DNA from: Marinobacter excellens HL-55
GTDB taxonomy: Bacteria; Pseudomonadota; Gammaproteobacteria; Pseudomonadales; Oleiphilaceae
DNA length: 64,000 nt
Direction of reading: 5' to 3'
Assembly (NCBI GenBank): GCA_001314845.1
Contig: LJZQ01000015.1
Span: forward strand, 23,602-87,601
Part shown: positions 43,723 through 53,377 of the stretch, one piece after another
How positions within the stretch are numbered: the first letter of the stretch is position 1
Layout: each line of letters starts with the position of its first letter
Notes under the pieces: model-generated
What the model was told of the DNA's origin: nothing
The model's database searches: none
The model's input: the letters and a program-made list of their open reading frames with translations, nothing else
Program-made: the position numbers and the translations under genes

Positions 43723-44261
43723 TGCTCCCAGAGAATTTCCTGGCTGCCATCCCGGCGTGCCAGAACCCTTGCGATCACAAACAACAGGTCCGACAGTCGG
43801 TTCAGGTAGTGCCGTGAAGCGGTATTGATGGAATCTTCATGGCCCAGGGCAACCACCACCCGTTCGGCGCGTCTGCATACAGCGCGGGCCATATGGCATT
43901 GCGCGGCCGCCAAGCAGCCGCCAGGCAGGATGAAGTTCTTGAGGGCTGGCAGGCCTTCGTTGTGTTCATCCAGGGTTTGTTCCAGCCAGCTGATGTGGTC
44001 GTCGCCAATAACCTTGCTGCCGGGAATGGCAAATTCACCGCCCAGGTCGAACAGATGGTGCTGAATCCTGCGGAGAGACTCAATCAAGGCATCGCCGGCG
44101 GGCAGGGTTTCGATCAGTACGCCGATATGGCAGTTCAGCTCATCGGCGGTGCCCATGGCTTCCACCCGCTGGGCGTTCTTGGCAATGCGGTTGCCGTCGG
44201 CCAGGCCGGTGGAACCGTCGTCGCCTGTTCGGGTGTAGATCTTGGATAGGCGGTTGCCCAT
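43704..44261 (-). CDS. Cob(I)yrinic acid a,c-diamide / cobalamin adenosyltransferase (PduO type)
   Basis: Transfers adenosyl from ATP to cob(I)alamin to form adenosylcobalamin. The N-terminal ATP motif SKIYTRTGDDGSTGLADGNR and the helical-bundle motif RAVCRRAERVVVALGH define the PduO/ATR type (not CobA/BtuR). 185 residues from the ATG at 44261, chosen because GGGAG lies 8 nt upstream; a GTG three codons earlier overlaps that site. No other cobalamin gene is nearby, so it probably serves salvage for a B12 enzyme elsewhere. Confidence 0.93.
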   Translation of the reverse strand: MGNRLSKIYTRTGDDGSTGLADGNRIAKNAQRVEAMGTADELNCHIGVLIETLPAGDALIESLRRIQHHLFDLGGEFAIPGSKVIGDDHISWLEQTLDEHNEGLPALKNFILPGGCLAAAQCHMARAVCRRAERVVVALGHEDSINTASRHYLNRLSDLLFVIARVLARRDGSQEILWEQKKSGL

Positions 44262-44286
44262 GGCTTGCACTCCCGTAGATAAATGA

Positions 44287-45171
44287 TCAATTCAGTTGTT
44301 GTACCCGTTCGGTGAGCATTTGGTTCACCGGGGTTTCGATTCCGAGCTGGCGGCCAAGGCGCACCAGGTAGCCATTGATAAAGTCGATTTCGGTGCTTCG
44401 CCCGGCCAGCACGTCTGCGCGCATGGAGGAGGTGTTGGTGGCGGTTTTTTGGGCGACGGCTTCAATTTGCCGCCGTAGTGCTGCCGGTGTCTGTTCCTGC
44501 TGGCCCGCCGCGCGGAGCAGGCGGCTTATCTCCCGGCAGAGGGGGTCAATCCACTGCTGATAAAAAGCCTGCTCCAGAATCTGCCCGTTCGGGCAATTCA
44601 GTATGGCGGTAAAGGCGTTGATGCCGGCGTTGATCACCAGTTTCTGCCAGAGCGGGCCCAGGATATCGGGCTCGGCGTGAACGGTCAGGCCACTTGCGGC
44701 GAGTGCGCGCACCACCTCGGTCACGTGGTTTTGGGCCGCAGCGTTGAGTGCACCAACCCGGGTTTCACCCTGACCGGCATGGACGGTGAGATCCGCCTCC
44801 GGGCGGTTGGCACCCTCTGTTGTGGTTGCGGCCAGAACCGGACGGTCCGGCCATCGTTCAGCGACTTGTTGCTGGCTGCCGAGGCCATTCTGGAGCAGCA
44901 CAATTGGGGTATCGGCGGGCAATACCGGTAGCGTATTCGCCAGCGCCGGTAAGCTATCACCGGCTTTGGTGGCGACCAGCAGCAGGCTGGGGCGATGGGA
45001 GGGCATGAGCCAGGGAATGCGGACCGGGTATTCCGGCCCGTGAAAAGGCCGGAACCGGTAGGATAATTGCCCTCCGGGCTGCGCCGGGCGGGGCACAAAC
45101 GCTACTTGCCCGGCAGGTAGTGCAGCGGCCCACAGCCGGCCCATGGAGCCGGCGCCCAGAATGGCGATCAT
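44287..45171 (-). CDS. panE: 2-dehydropantoate 2-reductase family protein
   Basis: NADPH-dependent ketopantoate reductase of pantothenate synthesis. Rossmann motif GAGSMG is at residues 6-11; LLQNGLGSQQQVAERWPD and the C-terminal helical domain with KLVINAGINAFTAILNCPNG supply the catalytic Lys and Asn. 294 residues. It is 3 bp downstream of valS on the same strand. Paralogues of this family act on other keto acids, so substrate is inferred from overall match. Confidence 0.85.
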   Translation of the reverse strand: MIAILGAGSMGRLWAAALPAGQVAFVPRPAQPGGQLSYRFRPFHGPEYPVRIPWLMPSHRPSLLLVATKAGDSLPALANTLPVLPADTPIVLLQNGLGSQQQVAERWPDRPVLAATTTEGANRPEADLTVHAGQGETRVGALNAAAQNHVTEVVRALAASGLTVHAEPDILGPLWQKLVINAGINAFTAILNCPNGQILEQAFYQQWIDPLCREISRLLRAAGQQEQTPAALRRQIEAVAQKTATNTSSMRADVLAGRSTEIDFINGYLVRLGRQLGIETPVNQMLTERVQQLN

Positions 45172-45174
45172 GCC

Positions 45175-48027
45175 TTACATGGCCTCGATTTCAGCTCGCT
45201 GTGTACTCAGGCGTTGCAGGCTGCCCTGAGCATCCTGCAGCTTGTCTTTCTCTTTCTCGACCACGTCGGCAGGCGCTTTAGCCGTGAACTTTTCGTTGTT
45301 CAGCTTGCCCTCCACCCGGTCGATTTCCTTCTGCAGGCGGTCCAGCTCCTTGTCCAGGCGCTTGAGCTCGGCGTCTTTGTCGATCAGGCCGGCCATGGGC
45401 ACCAGCACTTCCATTTCGCCCACCAGCTGGGTGGCGCTCATGGGGGCCTTGTCGCCTTCAAACCATTCCAGTTTTTCCAGCTTGGCCAGCGACATCAGGA
45501 ACTGACGGTTGGCGTTCAGGCGGCGCTCATCTTCGCTGTTGCCACCTTTAAGCATGACCGGCACCTGCTTGCCCGGTGAGATGTTCATCTCGCCCCGGAT
45601 ATTACGCACAGCCACGATCACGCCTTTGAGCCATTCGATATCGGCGGCCACGGCGGCATCCTGTTTGCTCTCATCCGGTTGCGGGAAGGGCTGCAGCATG
45701 ATGCTGTCGCCACTCTTGCCGGCCAGGGGCGCAATGCGCTGCCAGATTTCTTCGGTGATGTACGGCATCATCGGGTGCGCCAGGCGCAATACCGCTTCCA
45801 ATACCCGCACCAGTGTGCGGCGAGTGCCGCGCTTGGCGTCAGCGCTGGCGCCTTCGTCACTCAGGGCTGGCTTGGACAGCTCCAGATACCAGTCGCAGTA
45901 CTCGTTCCAGATGAACTCGTACAGGGCGTAGGCGGCCAAGTCGAAGCGGTACTGCTCCAGGTGACGAATCACTTCCTGCTCGCAGTGCTGCAGTTCGCTG
46001 ATGATCCAGCGGTCGGCCAGAGACAGCGTTACCGGCTCGGCGTTGACGCCACAATCTTCGCCTTCGGTGTTCATCAGCACATAGCGGGCGGCGTTCCACA
46101 GCTTGTTGCAGAAGTTGCGGTAGCCTTCCAGGCGCTTCATGTCCCAGTTGATGTCACGGCCGGTGGTGGCCATGGCTGCCAGAGTGAAGCGCAGGGCGTC
46201 GGTACCGTGGGCGGCAATGCCTTCCGGGAATTCCTTCTGGGTACGCTTGCCGATTTTCTCGGCCAGTTTCGGCTGCATCAGGTTGCCGGTACGCTTCTCC
46301 AGCAGCTCTGGTAGGCTGATGCCGTCGATCATGTCGAGCGGGTCGATGACGTTGCCCTTGGATTTGGACATCTTGTCGCCGTGCTCGTCCCGGATCAGGC
46401 CCGTTACGTATACGGTTTTGAACGGTACTTGCGGAGTGCCGTCTTCGTTCTTCATGAAGTGCATGGTCATCATGATCATCCGGGCAACCCAGAAAAAGAT
46501 GATGTCAAAACCGGTGACCAGCACGTCGGTGGGGTGGAAGGTTTTCAGGCGTTCGGTGATTTCCGGCCAACCCAGGGTGCCGAAGGTCCACAGGGCAGAG
46601 CTGAACCAGGTGTCCAGCACGTCGTCGTCCTGCTTCAGTTCCAGATCGGTCGGCAGGCTGTGCTTCTGACGCACTTCGTCTTCGTTGCGGCCGACGTAGA
46701 TGTTGCCTTCGGCGTCGTACCAGGCCGGAATCCGGTGGCCCCACCACAGCTGGCGGGAAATACACCAGTCCTGGATATCGCGCATCCAGGAGAAGTACAT
46801 GTTCTCGTACTGTTTGGGCACAAACTGGATGCGGCCGTCTTCTACCGCTTCGATGGCTGGCTTGGCCAGGGTCTTGGCATCGGCGAACCATTGATCGGTG
46901 AGCATGGGTTCGATGATCAGGCCGGAGCGGTCACCCCGGGGCACGCTCAGCACATGGTCTTCGACCTGCTGTACCAGACCGGCGGCTTCCATGTCGGCAA
47001 CAATCTGCTTGCGGCCGGCTTCGCGGGTCAGGCCAGCGTAAGCGGCGGGCAGGGAGGCGTCGATGTCGGTATTTTCGGTGCCGTCGGAGTTGAACACTTC
47101 GGCGCTGGCCCGGATGTTCGCGTCCTGGGTCAGCACGTTGATCATGGGCAGCTGATTGCGCTTACCCACGGCGTAGTCGTTAAAATCGTGGGCCGGGGTA
47201 ATCTTCACGCAGCCGGAGCCCTTTTCGGGATCGGCGTGGTGGTCGGCCACAATCGGGATTCTGCGGTTAACCAGTGGCAGCAGCACGTGCTTACCAATCA
47301 GATGCTGGTAGCGCTCGTCTTCCGGGTGGACGGCGACCGCGGTGTCGCCAAGCAGGGTTTCCGGGCGAGTGGTGGCGACGACGACGTAGTCTTTACCCTC
47401 TTTGGTTTTCGCGCCGTCGGCGAGCGGGTAACGCAGGTGCCAGAAATAGCCCTTTTCTTCTTTGTTCTCGACTTCCAGGTCAGAAATGGCGGTGTGCAGC
47501 TTCGGGTCCCAGTTCACCAGTCGCTTGCCACGGTAGACCAGGCCGTCTTCGTACAGGCGGATGAAGACTTCCTGTACGGCTTTGTAGAAGCCGTCGTCCA
47601 TGGTGAATCGTTCGTTGTCCCAGTCCACGGAGTTGCCGAGACGGCGAATCTGGCGGGTGATGGTGCCGCCGGAGTGTTCTTTCCAGTCCCAGATGCGTTT
47701 GATGAATTCGCCCCGGCCCAGATCGTGGCGGGTTTTGTCTTCTTCAGCCGCCAGTTTGCGTTCGACGACCATCTGGGTGGCGATGCCGGCATGGTCGGTG
47801 CCGACGGTCCACAGTGCGTTACGGCCCTGCATGCGCTTGTAGCGGGTGAGGGTGTCCATGATGGTGTGCTGGAACGCATGGCCCATGTGCAGGCTGCCGG
47901 TGACGTTGGGCGGCGGGATGGCGATGCTGTAGGACTCACCCTCTCCGCTGGGGCGGAAGTAGCCTTTGGCTTCCCAGTTTTCGTACCACTGGCGCTCGAT
48001 GTTTTCTGGCTGGTAGGTTTTTTCCAT
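45175..48027 (-). CDS. valS: Valine--tRNA ligase
   Basis: Charges tRNA-Val and edits misacylated Thr. Class I motifs: HMGH in [15 protein letters not shown] (near residue 45) and [12 protein letters not shown] (near 555). The CP1 editing domain (around 190-340) and a C-terminal coiled coil ([20 protein letters not shown]) that binds tRNA are present. 950 residues, E. coli 951. The start at 48027 matches the MEKTYxP family N-terminus; a GTG 11 codons earlier (48060) is unlikely. Repeat element D separates it from the upstream holC. Confidence 0.97.
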   Translation of the reverse strand: MEKTYQPENIERQWYENWEAKGYFRPSGEGESYSIAIPPPNVTGSLHMGHAFQHTIMDTLTRYKRMQGRNALWTVGTDHAGIATQMVVERKLAAEEDKTRHDLGRGEFIKRIWDWKEHSGGTITRQIRRLGNSVDWDNERFTMDDGFYKAVQEVFIRLYEDGLVYRGKRLVNWDPKLHTAISDLEVENKEEKGYFWHLRYPLADGAKTKEGKDYVVVATTRPETLLGDTAVAVHPEDERYQHLIGKHVLLPLVNRRIPIVADHHADPEKGSGCVKITPAHDFNDYAVGKRNQLPMINVLTQDANIRASAEVFNSDGTENTDIDASLPAAYAGLTREAGRKQIVADMEAAGLVQQVEDHVLSVPRGDRSGLIIEPMLTDQWFADAKTLAKPAIEAVEDGRIQFVPKQYENMYFSWMRDIQDWCISRQLWWGHRIPAWYDAEGNIYVGRNEDEVRQKHSLPTDLELKQDDDVLDTWFSSALWTFGTLGWPEITERLKTFHPTDVLVTGFDIIFFWVARMIMMTMHFMKNEDGTPQVPFKTVYVTGLIRDEHGDKMSKSKGNVIDPLDMIDGISLPELLEKRTGNLMQPKLAEKIGKRTQKEFPEGIAAHGTDALRFTLAAMATTGRDINWDMKRLEGYRNFCNKLWNAARYVLMNTEGEDCGVNAEPVTLSLADRWIISELQHCEQEVIRHLEQYRFDLAAYALYEFIWNEYCDWYLELSKPALSDEGASADAKRGTRRTLVRVLEAVLRLAHPMMPYITEEIWQRIAPLAGKSGDSIMLQPFPQPDESKQDAAVAADIEWLKGVIVAVRNIRGEMNISPGKQVPVMLKGGNSEDERRLNANRQFLMSLAKLEKLEWFEGDKAPMSATQLVGEMEVLVPMAGLIDKDAELKRLDKELDRLQKEIDRVEGKLNNEKFTAKAPADVVEKEKDKLQDAQGSLQRLSTQRAEIEAM

Positions 48028-48147
48028 GGGATTTTGCAGTGACCGTTTTGGTTGATTCACATAGGGAAATTCTGAGTTGGACGATTATACATGGTCGCTG
48101 TTGATGCGGCGAACCCCTGTAAAGGCTAGCCTGCTGACTGGGTGCCT

Positions 48148-48260
48148 TGCGAGGTTGGGGGTCGGCTTTCCAAAACACGCCCACGAGTACGTCCCTGTAG
48201 GCTCCTTTCGGGCCGTCCATGGCCCTCAACGGTTTTGGAAAGCCGACCCCCAACCCCGCA
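48148..48260 (+). repeat. Variable-arm hairpin element, copy D
   Basis: Arms 48148-48176 and 48232-48260 pair over 29 positions with one mismatch; the inner 23 bp (48154-48176/48232-48254) are perfect. The 55-nt core (48177-48231) is diverged from A-C and E but aligns along its length, and keeps hairpin 2 as gggccgt-cc-atggccc (48210-48225) with one G-T wobble. It lies between holC and valS, both on the minus strand, so the core orientation is opposite to transcription. Confidence 0.85.
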
Positions 48261-48297
48261 GATCTGGCTGCGTGCTGTCCGTAACCAAAAACACTTA

Positions 48298-48810
48298 TTA
48301 CCGCTGCCGCATGTCATGCACTCGGGCTTCAATCCCCAACTTCCGTAACTGCTTGAAGTGCTCTCGCGCTTGATTCAGCACGGCCGGGTCGTTGTGGGCG
48401 ACCAGGGCCAGTCGGCTATATTGACTGGCGTCGGCGGGGAGGGTGGCGGACAGGATGATGACGGTGTCCCAGTCGGTGGCGGCTGGTGGGTAGAGCAGGA
48501 GGCCGACGGGGTCTTCGCAGGGGGTGGTTGGTTCGGTTGCTATGCTGTGAGGGATGAACGCGTCGGGGGTGACGTTCCAGAGCAGTTCGTCCAGTTCTTC
48601 GGCTTGTTGCTGGTTGTCACAAAGCACGCACACACGGTCACCCTGTTGCCAGGCTTTGTCCACGAGTTTGGCGGCGTGGAGGTTGCGGGCGTTGGGGGTA
48701 TTCTGGGCGAGGATGTGGAACCAGTAACGCTGGTTTTTTTCGTCCGGACCGGAGGGTCCGGCAGCTGGGCTGCCGGTCTCCGGGGGATTGGTCGGGTTAC
48801 TTTCCTGCAT
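48298..48810 (-). CDS. holC: DNA polymerase III subunit chi
   Basis: Clamp-loader accessory subunit that links the replisome to SSB. The conserved helix NARNLHAAKLVDKAWQQGDR and VLCDNQQQAEELDELLW, then LLLYPPAATDWDTVIILSA, fit HolC. It is 170 residues, longer than the E. coli protein (147) because of a proline/serine-rich N-terminal extension of about 25 residues; a later start is possible but lacks an obvious codon. Its start lies 14 bp inside the end of pepA, so the two are coupled; pepA-holC-valS is the normal order. Confidence 0.93.
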   Translation of the reverse strand: MQESNPTNPPETGSPAAGPSGPDEKNQRYWFHILAQNTPNARNLHAAKLVDKAWQQGDRVCVLCDNQQQAEELDELLWNVTPDAFIPHSIATEPTTPCEDPVGLLLYPPAATDWDTVIILSATLPADASQYSRLALVAHNDPAVLNQAREHFKQLRKLGIEARVHDMRQR

Positions 48811-50290
48811 GGGACATCAGGTAGTCGACCAGCAGGGGGACCGGGCGGCCGGTGGCGCCTTTGGCTTTGCCGGAGTTCCAGGCGGTGCCGGCGATGTCCA
48901 GGTGAGCCCAGCGGTAGTCTTTAGCAAAGCGCGACAGGAAGCAGGCGGCGGTGATGGAGCCGGCTGCCCGGCCGCCGATGTTTTGCATGTCGGCGAAGTT
49001 GCTGTCGAGCAGGTTCTGGTATTCGTCCCACAGGGGCAGGCGCCAGGCGCGGTCGCCGGTGCGTTCGCCGGCGGCCAGGACTTCGTTGGCGAGGTCGTCG
49101 TTGTTGCTGAACACGGCGCTGGCGTGGTGGCCCAGGGCAATGATGCAGGCTCCGGTGAGGGTGGCCATGTCAAGCACGGAGGCCGGGTTGTAGCGTTTAA
49201 CGTAGGTCAGGGCATCGCACAGTACCAGGCGGCCTTCGGCGTCGGTGTTGAGGATTTCGACGGTCTGGCCAGACATGGTGGTAACGATGTCACCCGGGCG
49301 GGTGGCGCCGCCGTCCGGCATGTTTTCGGCGGCAGCGATGACGGCCACGATGTTGATTTTCGGACGGGTTTCGGCGATGACCTGCATGGTGCCGAGCACG
49401 CTGGCGGAGCCGCCCATGTCGTATTTCATTTCATCCATGCCTTCGCCTGGCTTCAGGCTGATACCGCCGGTGTCGAAGGTGATGCCTTTGCCAACCAGAA
49501 CGTGGGGCTGGTCTTTGGCCTTACCGCCCTTGTATTCCATGATGATGAAACGCGGTGGCTGGGTGCTGCCTTTGCCGACGGCCAGGATGGTGTTCATGCC
49601 CAGCTTTTCCATCTGCTTTTCATCGAGCACTTCGGTCTTGATGCAGTCGTGCTCTTTAGCCAGCTTTTTGGCTTGCTCGGCCAGCCAGACCGGATGGCAG
49701 ATGTTGGGTGGGGTGTTGCCCAGGTCGCGGGTGAAGTTCATGCCGCGGCCGGTGGCCAGGCCCAGGTTGAAGGCGTCTTTCAGGGCTTTACCGGCGCCAG
49801 AGGCTTGTACCACCACTTTTTTGAGTTTGCGGGCGGCGGGTTTCTCGCTCTTGAAGTCGTTAAAGGTATAGAGCTGTTCTTCCAGGGTGCGACCGATCAG
49901 GTTGAGGCGGGCTTCTTCGGAGCTTACCTTTCCTGCGCCTTGCAGGGCGGTGTCGGTCAGGCTGATCAGTACGTTTTTTGAGGGCCCATCTTTCAGGGCG
50001 CTCATCATGGCAATCAGGGCTTTGCGGTAATTGGCCGGGGTGCGATCGTTGTCTTTGCCGGTGCCAACCACAATCAAACGATGCCAGGGCTGATCCACCA
50101 GCGGCACGGTGTTTACCGTAGCGTTCTTGCCCGTTACGTCGCCTGCTTTCTCCAGCTGCTTGATCAGGCCTCCAAGTGCTTCATCGGCTGCTGTGGTGGT
50201 TTCCGGCCAGTCGCCCTTTTCGGGCAGGGCGATCACCAGGCAGTCGGTTTTGGTGGCGCTAATGGCTTTGCTGCTGAGGCTGAAATTCAT
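48797..50290 (-). CDS. pepA: Leucyl aminopeptidase
   Basis: M17 cytosol aminopeptidase, hexameric, two-metal dependent; the E. coli homologue also binds DNA. The catalytic signature NTDAEGRLVLCDALTY lies near residue 350; metal ligands are in GKGITFDTGGISLKPGEGMD and MDEMKYDMGGSASVLG. 497 residues from the ATG at 50290, chosen because AGGAGT lies 6 nt upstream; an in-frame codon at 50383 gives a 31-residue unconserved extension. Upstream gap with lptF is 222 bp. Confidence 0.96.
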   Translation of the reverse strand: MNFSLSSKAISATKTDCLVIALPEKGDWPETTTAADEALGGLIKQLEKAGDVTGKNATVNTVPLVDQPWHRLIVVGTGKDNDRTPANYRKALIAMMSALKDGPSKNVLISLTDTALQGAGKVSSEEARLNLIGRTLEEQLYTFNDFKSEKPAARKLKKVVVQASGAGKALKDAFNLGLATGRGMNFTRDLGNTPPNICHPVWLAEQAKKLAKEHDCIKTEVLDEKQMEKLGMNTILAVGKGSTQPPRFIIMEYKGGKAKDQPHVLVGKGITFDTGGISLKPGEGMDEMKYDMGGSASVLGTMQVIAETRPKINIVAVIAAAENMPDGGATRPGDIVTTMSGQTVEILNTDAEGRLVLCDALTYVKRYNPASVLDMATLTGACIIALGHHASAVFSNNDDLANEVLAAGERTGDRAWRLPLWDEYQNLLDSNFADMQNIGGRAAGSITAACFLSRFAKDYRWAHLDIAGTAWNSGKAKGATGRPVPLLVDYLMSHAGK

Positions 50291-50426
50291 GGCAACTCCT
50301 GTTGTATGGTTTTGCTGTTCGCGATTTGCGGCGCTCGGTACGTGTTGATAAGGATTGGGGTGACGCACCAAATAATCAAGCAAACCGCTTATATTGCTAC
50401 GATGACTTCATTGTATGAGTGCTTTA

Positions 50427-50456
50427 CTGTCATTCGTCTGCGAGGTTACATAGAAT
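50427..50456 (+). promoter_or_regulatory. Candidate sigma-70 promoter for lptFG
   Basis: CTGTCA (50427-50432) and TAGAAT (50451-50456) separated by 18 bp, 57 bp before the lptF start. Each hexamer matches consensus at 4 of 6 and 5 of 6 positions. Sequence evidence only. Confidence 0.4.
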
Positions 50457-50512
50457 ACGCGCAGTTTCCTGTATCTACCATCCTGTGACAGGTCGCCACC
50501 AGAGAGACTGAT

Positions 50513-51616
50513 TTGACTATCGTTTTCCGTTACCTCATTCGCCAGATCATGGTCAGCATGCTTGCTGTCTCCGGCATTCTTTTGCTGGTATTCATGAGCG
50601 GGCGCTTTATCAAATACCTGGGAAATGCGGCCGAGGGCGAGATTGCCGCCGGTGTTCTGTTTTCGATCATGGCGTACCGGTTCCCCGGTTTTCTTGAACT
50701 GATTCTCCCGCTTGGACTGTTTATTGGCATTCTTCTGGCCTACGGCAGGATGTATCTGGAAAGTGAGATGACGGTTCTGTTTGCCTGCGGGCTGAGCGAC
50801 AAACAGCTGCTGGCTAAAACCCTGATGGGGTGCTTGCCGGTGATGTTGGTGGTCGGCAGCATGAGTCTGTTTGTATCGCCATGGGGCATGAAGCAGGTTG
50901 AGGCTATTTTTAATGAGGCCCGTAAAGCCACTGAATTCGAGATGCTGGCCCCTGGCCGGTTTCAGGATTTCACATCTGGTAGCCGCGTGACCTACACAGA
51001 ATCACTGAGTGAGGACAAGCGTCAGCTCAAGGGTGTGTTTATTGCGGAATATGATCGCAACGGCCAGGGCGTTACGCTGATTACCGCGGAATCAGGCTCT
51101 CAGCTGATCGATCAGGAAACCGGCAGTCGGTTCCTGATACTTGAACAGGGCGGCCGTTATCAGGGATTGCCCGGAAGGCTTGATTACAATGTCACGGAGT
51201 TTGAGGCCTATGGCCTGAAAATCACCAGTGGTGATGCCGGCAGTAAGGAACTGGAGGAGGGTGTAAGCACCCTGTCGCTTTGGAACTCAGACGATCCGGA
51301 AGATCGTGCCTTGCTGCACTGGCGGATTTCGTTGCCATTGATCGTGCCGATCGTGACGCTGCTGGCCGTTCGTTTGAGTCGGGTTAATCCCCGGCAAGGG
51401 CGGTTCTTCCATCTGCTGCCCGCCATGCTGGTGTATATCACCTATCTTGGCTTGCTCATTGTGGCCCGTGATGCGCTTGCCGATGGCAAGGTTCCGGAGT
51501 GGATTGGCATGCTCTGGGTGCATGTTATTTTCCTGTCTCTCGGTCTTTGGCTGCAGTTCGGTCCAGCCTGGCTCTACCGGCGTCGCCTGGAGAGGGAGGC
51601 GCGCGCCCATGCGTAA
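50513..51616 (+). CDS. lptF: LPS export ABC transporter permease LptF
   Basis: Inner-membrane subunit of LptB2FG, which extracts lipopolysaccharide and pushes it onto the LptC-A-D bridge. YjgP/YjgQ family: N-terminal FRYLIRQIMVSMLAVSGIL, RFPGFLELILPLGLFIGILL and three C-terminal membrane segments enclose a periplasmic beta-jellyroll domain (about 130-265). 367 residues. The start is TTG at 50513 after AGAGAG. It overlaps lptG by 8 bases. Divergent from pepA, a conserved layout. Confidence 0.95.
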   Translation: MTIVFRYLIRQIMVSMLAVSGILLLVFMSGRFIKYLGNAAEGEIAAGVLFSIMAYRFPGFLELILPLGLFIGILLAYGRMYLESEMTVLFACGLSDKQLLAKTLMGCLPVMLVVGSMSLFVSPWGMKQVEAIFNEARKATEFEMLAPGRFQDFTSGSRVTYTESLSEDKRQLKGVFIAEYDRNGQGVTLITAESGSQLIDQETGSRFLILEQGGRYQGLPGRLDYNVTEFEAYGLKITSGDAGSKELEEGVSTLSLWNSDDPEDRALLHWRISLPLIVPIVTLLAVRLSRVNPRQGRFFHLLPAMLVYITYLGLLIVARDALADGKVPEWIGMLWVHVIFLSLGLWLQFGPAWLYRRRLEREARAHA

Positions 51617-52670
51617 GATTGATGGCTACGTGATGCGCACGGTCGGCGGGGCCATGTTCCTGGTGATGGTGGTGGTGCTGTCGCTGGATCTGATCTTTGC
51701 TTTCATTGCAGAGCTGGACGATGCCCGCAATGACTACCAGACGCTGCAGGCGCTCTGGTATGTGTTTCTTACATTGCCCCGACGTATTTATGACTACCTC
51801 CCGCTGGGCGCCTTCATGGGGTGTCTGGTGGGGCTGGGTGCTTTGGCGAGCTCTTCTGAGCTGACCGTTATCCGGGCGGCTGGCGTTTCCATCAAGCGGA
51901 TTGTCTGGTCGGCCATGAAGCCGGCGCTGGTGGTGGTGGTGCTCGGAGTGGTGATTGGTGAGTATGTTGCGCCAACCACGGAGCGCATTGCTCAAAGTGA
52001 GAAAGCGGTAGCGCTTGGCGCCAGTCAGAACGTTGCTTCGGCCCACGGTGTCTGGCACCGGGAAGGTAACACCTTCATGCACTTGAACGCGGTGCAGCCA
52101 AACGGCGTGTTGCACGGTGTTTCGTTGTTCCGCTTTAGCGGCGATCGCGAACTGGAAGTGTCCAGCTTTGCCGAGCGCGCCATTTTTCAGGGCGACCACT
52201 GGTTGCTGGAAAATGTGGTGTCGACTCGCCTGGAAGGTGAACAGACTTTGCGCAATGAGCATGCGGTTCTGCGATGGGAAACCGGCCTGTCCCCGGATGT
52301 GCTCAGTGTGCTGATTGTAAAACCTGAAAATCTCTCGATGACAGGCCTGTACACCTACGCCACTTATCTTGGTGAACAGGGGCTGACGGCGGCCCAATAC
52401 TGGCTGGCCTTCTGGAAGAAGGTGCTGATGCCGCTTGGCACAGCCGTCATGGTGCTCGTTGCTATCTCGTTTATTTTTGGTCCCTTGCGTTCAGTGACCA
52501 TGGGATTTCGGGTATTTACCGGCCTGCTGGTGGGGCTTCTGTTCAAATACATGCAGGACCTGCTCGGACCCATGAGCATGGTTTACGGTTTCAATCCCCT
52601 GATTGCGGTGCTTGCCCCGATAGTCGTAAACGCCATTTTCGGGGCCGTGCTCATGCGCAAGGCGGGCTGA
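51609..52670 (+). CDS. lptG: LPS export ABC transporter permease LptG
   Basis: Second permease of LptB2FG. It begins RKIDGYVMRTVGGAMFLVMV, has LPRRIYDYLPLGAFMGCLVG in the coupling-helix region and GFRVFTGLLVGLLFKYMQDL near the C-terminus. 353 residues with six membrane segments. The start at 51609 overlaps the end of lptF; the in-frame codon at 51447 lies deep within lptF and is not used. It runs tail to tail with the RDD gene, only 10 bp apart. Confidence 0.95.
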   Translation: MRKIDGYVMRTVGGAMFLVMVVVLSLDLIFAFIAELDDARNDYQTLQALWYVFLTLPRRIYDYLPLGAFMGCLVGLGALASSSELTVIRAAGVSIKRIVWSAMKPALVVVVLGVVIGEYVAPTTERIAQSEKAVALGASQNVASAHGVWHREGNTFMHLNAVQPNGVLHGVSLFRFSGDRELEVSSFAERAIFQGDHWLLENVVSTRLEGEQTLRNEHAVLRWETGLSPDVLSVLIVKPENLSMTGLYTYATYLGEQGLTAAQYWLAFWKKVLMPLGTAVMVLVAISFIFGPLRSVTMGFRVFTGLLVGLLFKYMQDLLGPMSMVYGFNPLIAVLAPIVVNAIFGAVLMRKAG

Positions 52671-52680
52671 CCAGGCGATT

Positions 52681-53235
52681 TCAAGCTTTGCTGGCTGGCT
52701 TTGATTTCTCGGGTATTGGCACACTTACGACAACGCTGTTGGACATGCGATCGGTGAGTGACAGGCCATTAATGGGGTAGAACAGCGCGACGATGGCCGG
52801 CACGGTCAGCAGCAGGGTGAGCGATCCGAGATAATACGCTGCCAAAATCGTGAGAAAGACCACGACGGCAGCGGTACCGTAACGGAACAGGGACTGGGTC
52901 CAGCTTACTGAGGAGCCATCCAGATTCTCGATGCGGATGCGCCATACCTGCATCCCCAGCGTTTGACCAATGCGTGTCCAGAAGTAAGCGAAAAACAGAT
53001 AGAGCACCAGAAACAGGGTGAAGGTGAGCCCGGGGTCTCCGGAAAGCTCGCCCGCTTCGGCCATCTGTTCGTACTGATCCCAGCCAGTGATGTACCCCGT
53101 GACAACGGTGTAGGCCCAGGTGGCCACCAGCAACACTGCAATGCTGATCAAACCGTCGTAAATAATGGCCAGGGCACGTTTTAGGGCGGTGGCTGGAGGT
53201 AGTAGTTCCTCGGCGTTGTGAAAGCGGCGGGGCAT
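52681..53235 (-). CDS. RDD family membrane protein
   Basis: A 184-residue membrane protein of the RDD family, with three or four hydrophobic segments (residues about 20-45, 75-95 and 120-150). The family Arg-Asp-Asp positions appear as ALKRALAIIYDGLISIAVLL and GMQVWRIRIENLDGSSVSW. Some RDD proteins have been proposed as ion transporters, but the function is not settled. Head-to-head with alaS across 142 bp. Confidence 0.87.
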   Translation of the reverse strand: MPRRFHNAEELLPPATALKRALAIIYDGLISIAVLLVATWAYTVVTGYITGWDQYEQMAEAGELSGDPGLTFTLFLVLYLFFAYFWTRIGQTLGMQVWRIRIENLDGSSVSWTQSLFRYGTAAVVVFLTILAAYYLGSLTLLLTVPAIVALFYPINGLSLTDRMSNSVVVSVPIPEKSKPASKA

Positions 53236-53273
53236 GGGGTCTCCTGTGAGGTTTCACGTTTTTCCTGTTCTCG

Positions 53274-53304
53274 GCGTGTGCTAGAGTAGCGGATTTGCAC
53301 ACGC
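53274..53304. promoter_or_regulatory. Inverted repeat between RDD gene and alaS
   Basis: gcgtgtgc (53274-53281) and gcacacgc (53297-53304) are perfect 8-bp arms with a 15-nt spacer. It lies 74 bp upstream of alaS and 40 bp upstream of the RDD gene, where a dimeric regulator or a leader hairpin could act. There is no T-tract, so it is not a terminator. Confidence 0.35.
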
Positions 53305-53377
53305 ATGTAAGTATTCGTATTTCAATCGCGGACCGGCCGGTTATCCCGGCGGGTTTCTGGAAAGGTATCAAAGGGCT

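Noticed and set aside
46381..48042. A 553-residue plus-strand open frame antisense to valS
   Set aside because: Shadow of valS on the other strand; no domains and composition typical of antisense frames.
48788..49981. A 397-residue plus-strand open frame antisense to pepA
   Set aside because: Gly/Val/Ala-rich mirror of pepA; pepA has its catalytic signature and a good ribosome-binding site.
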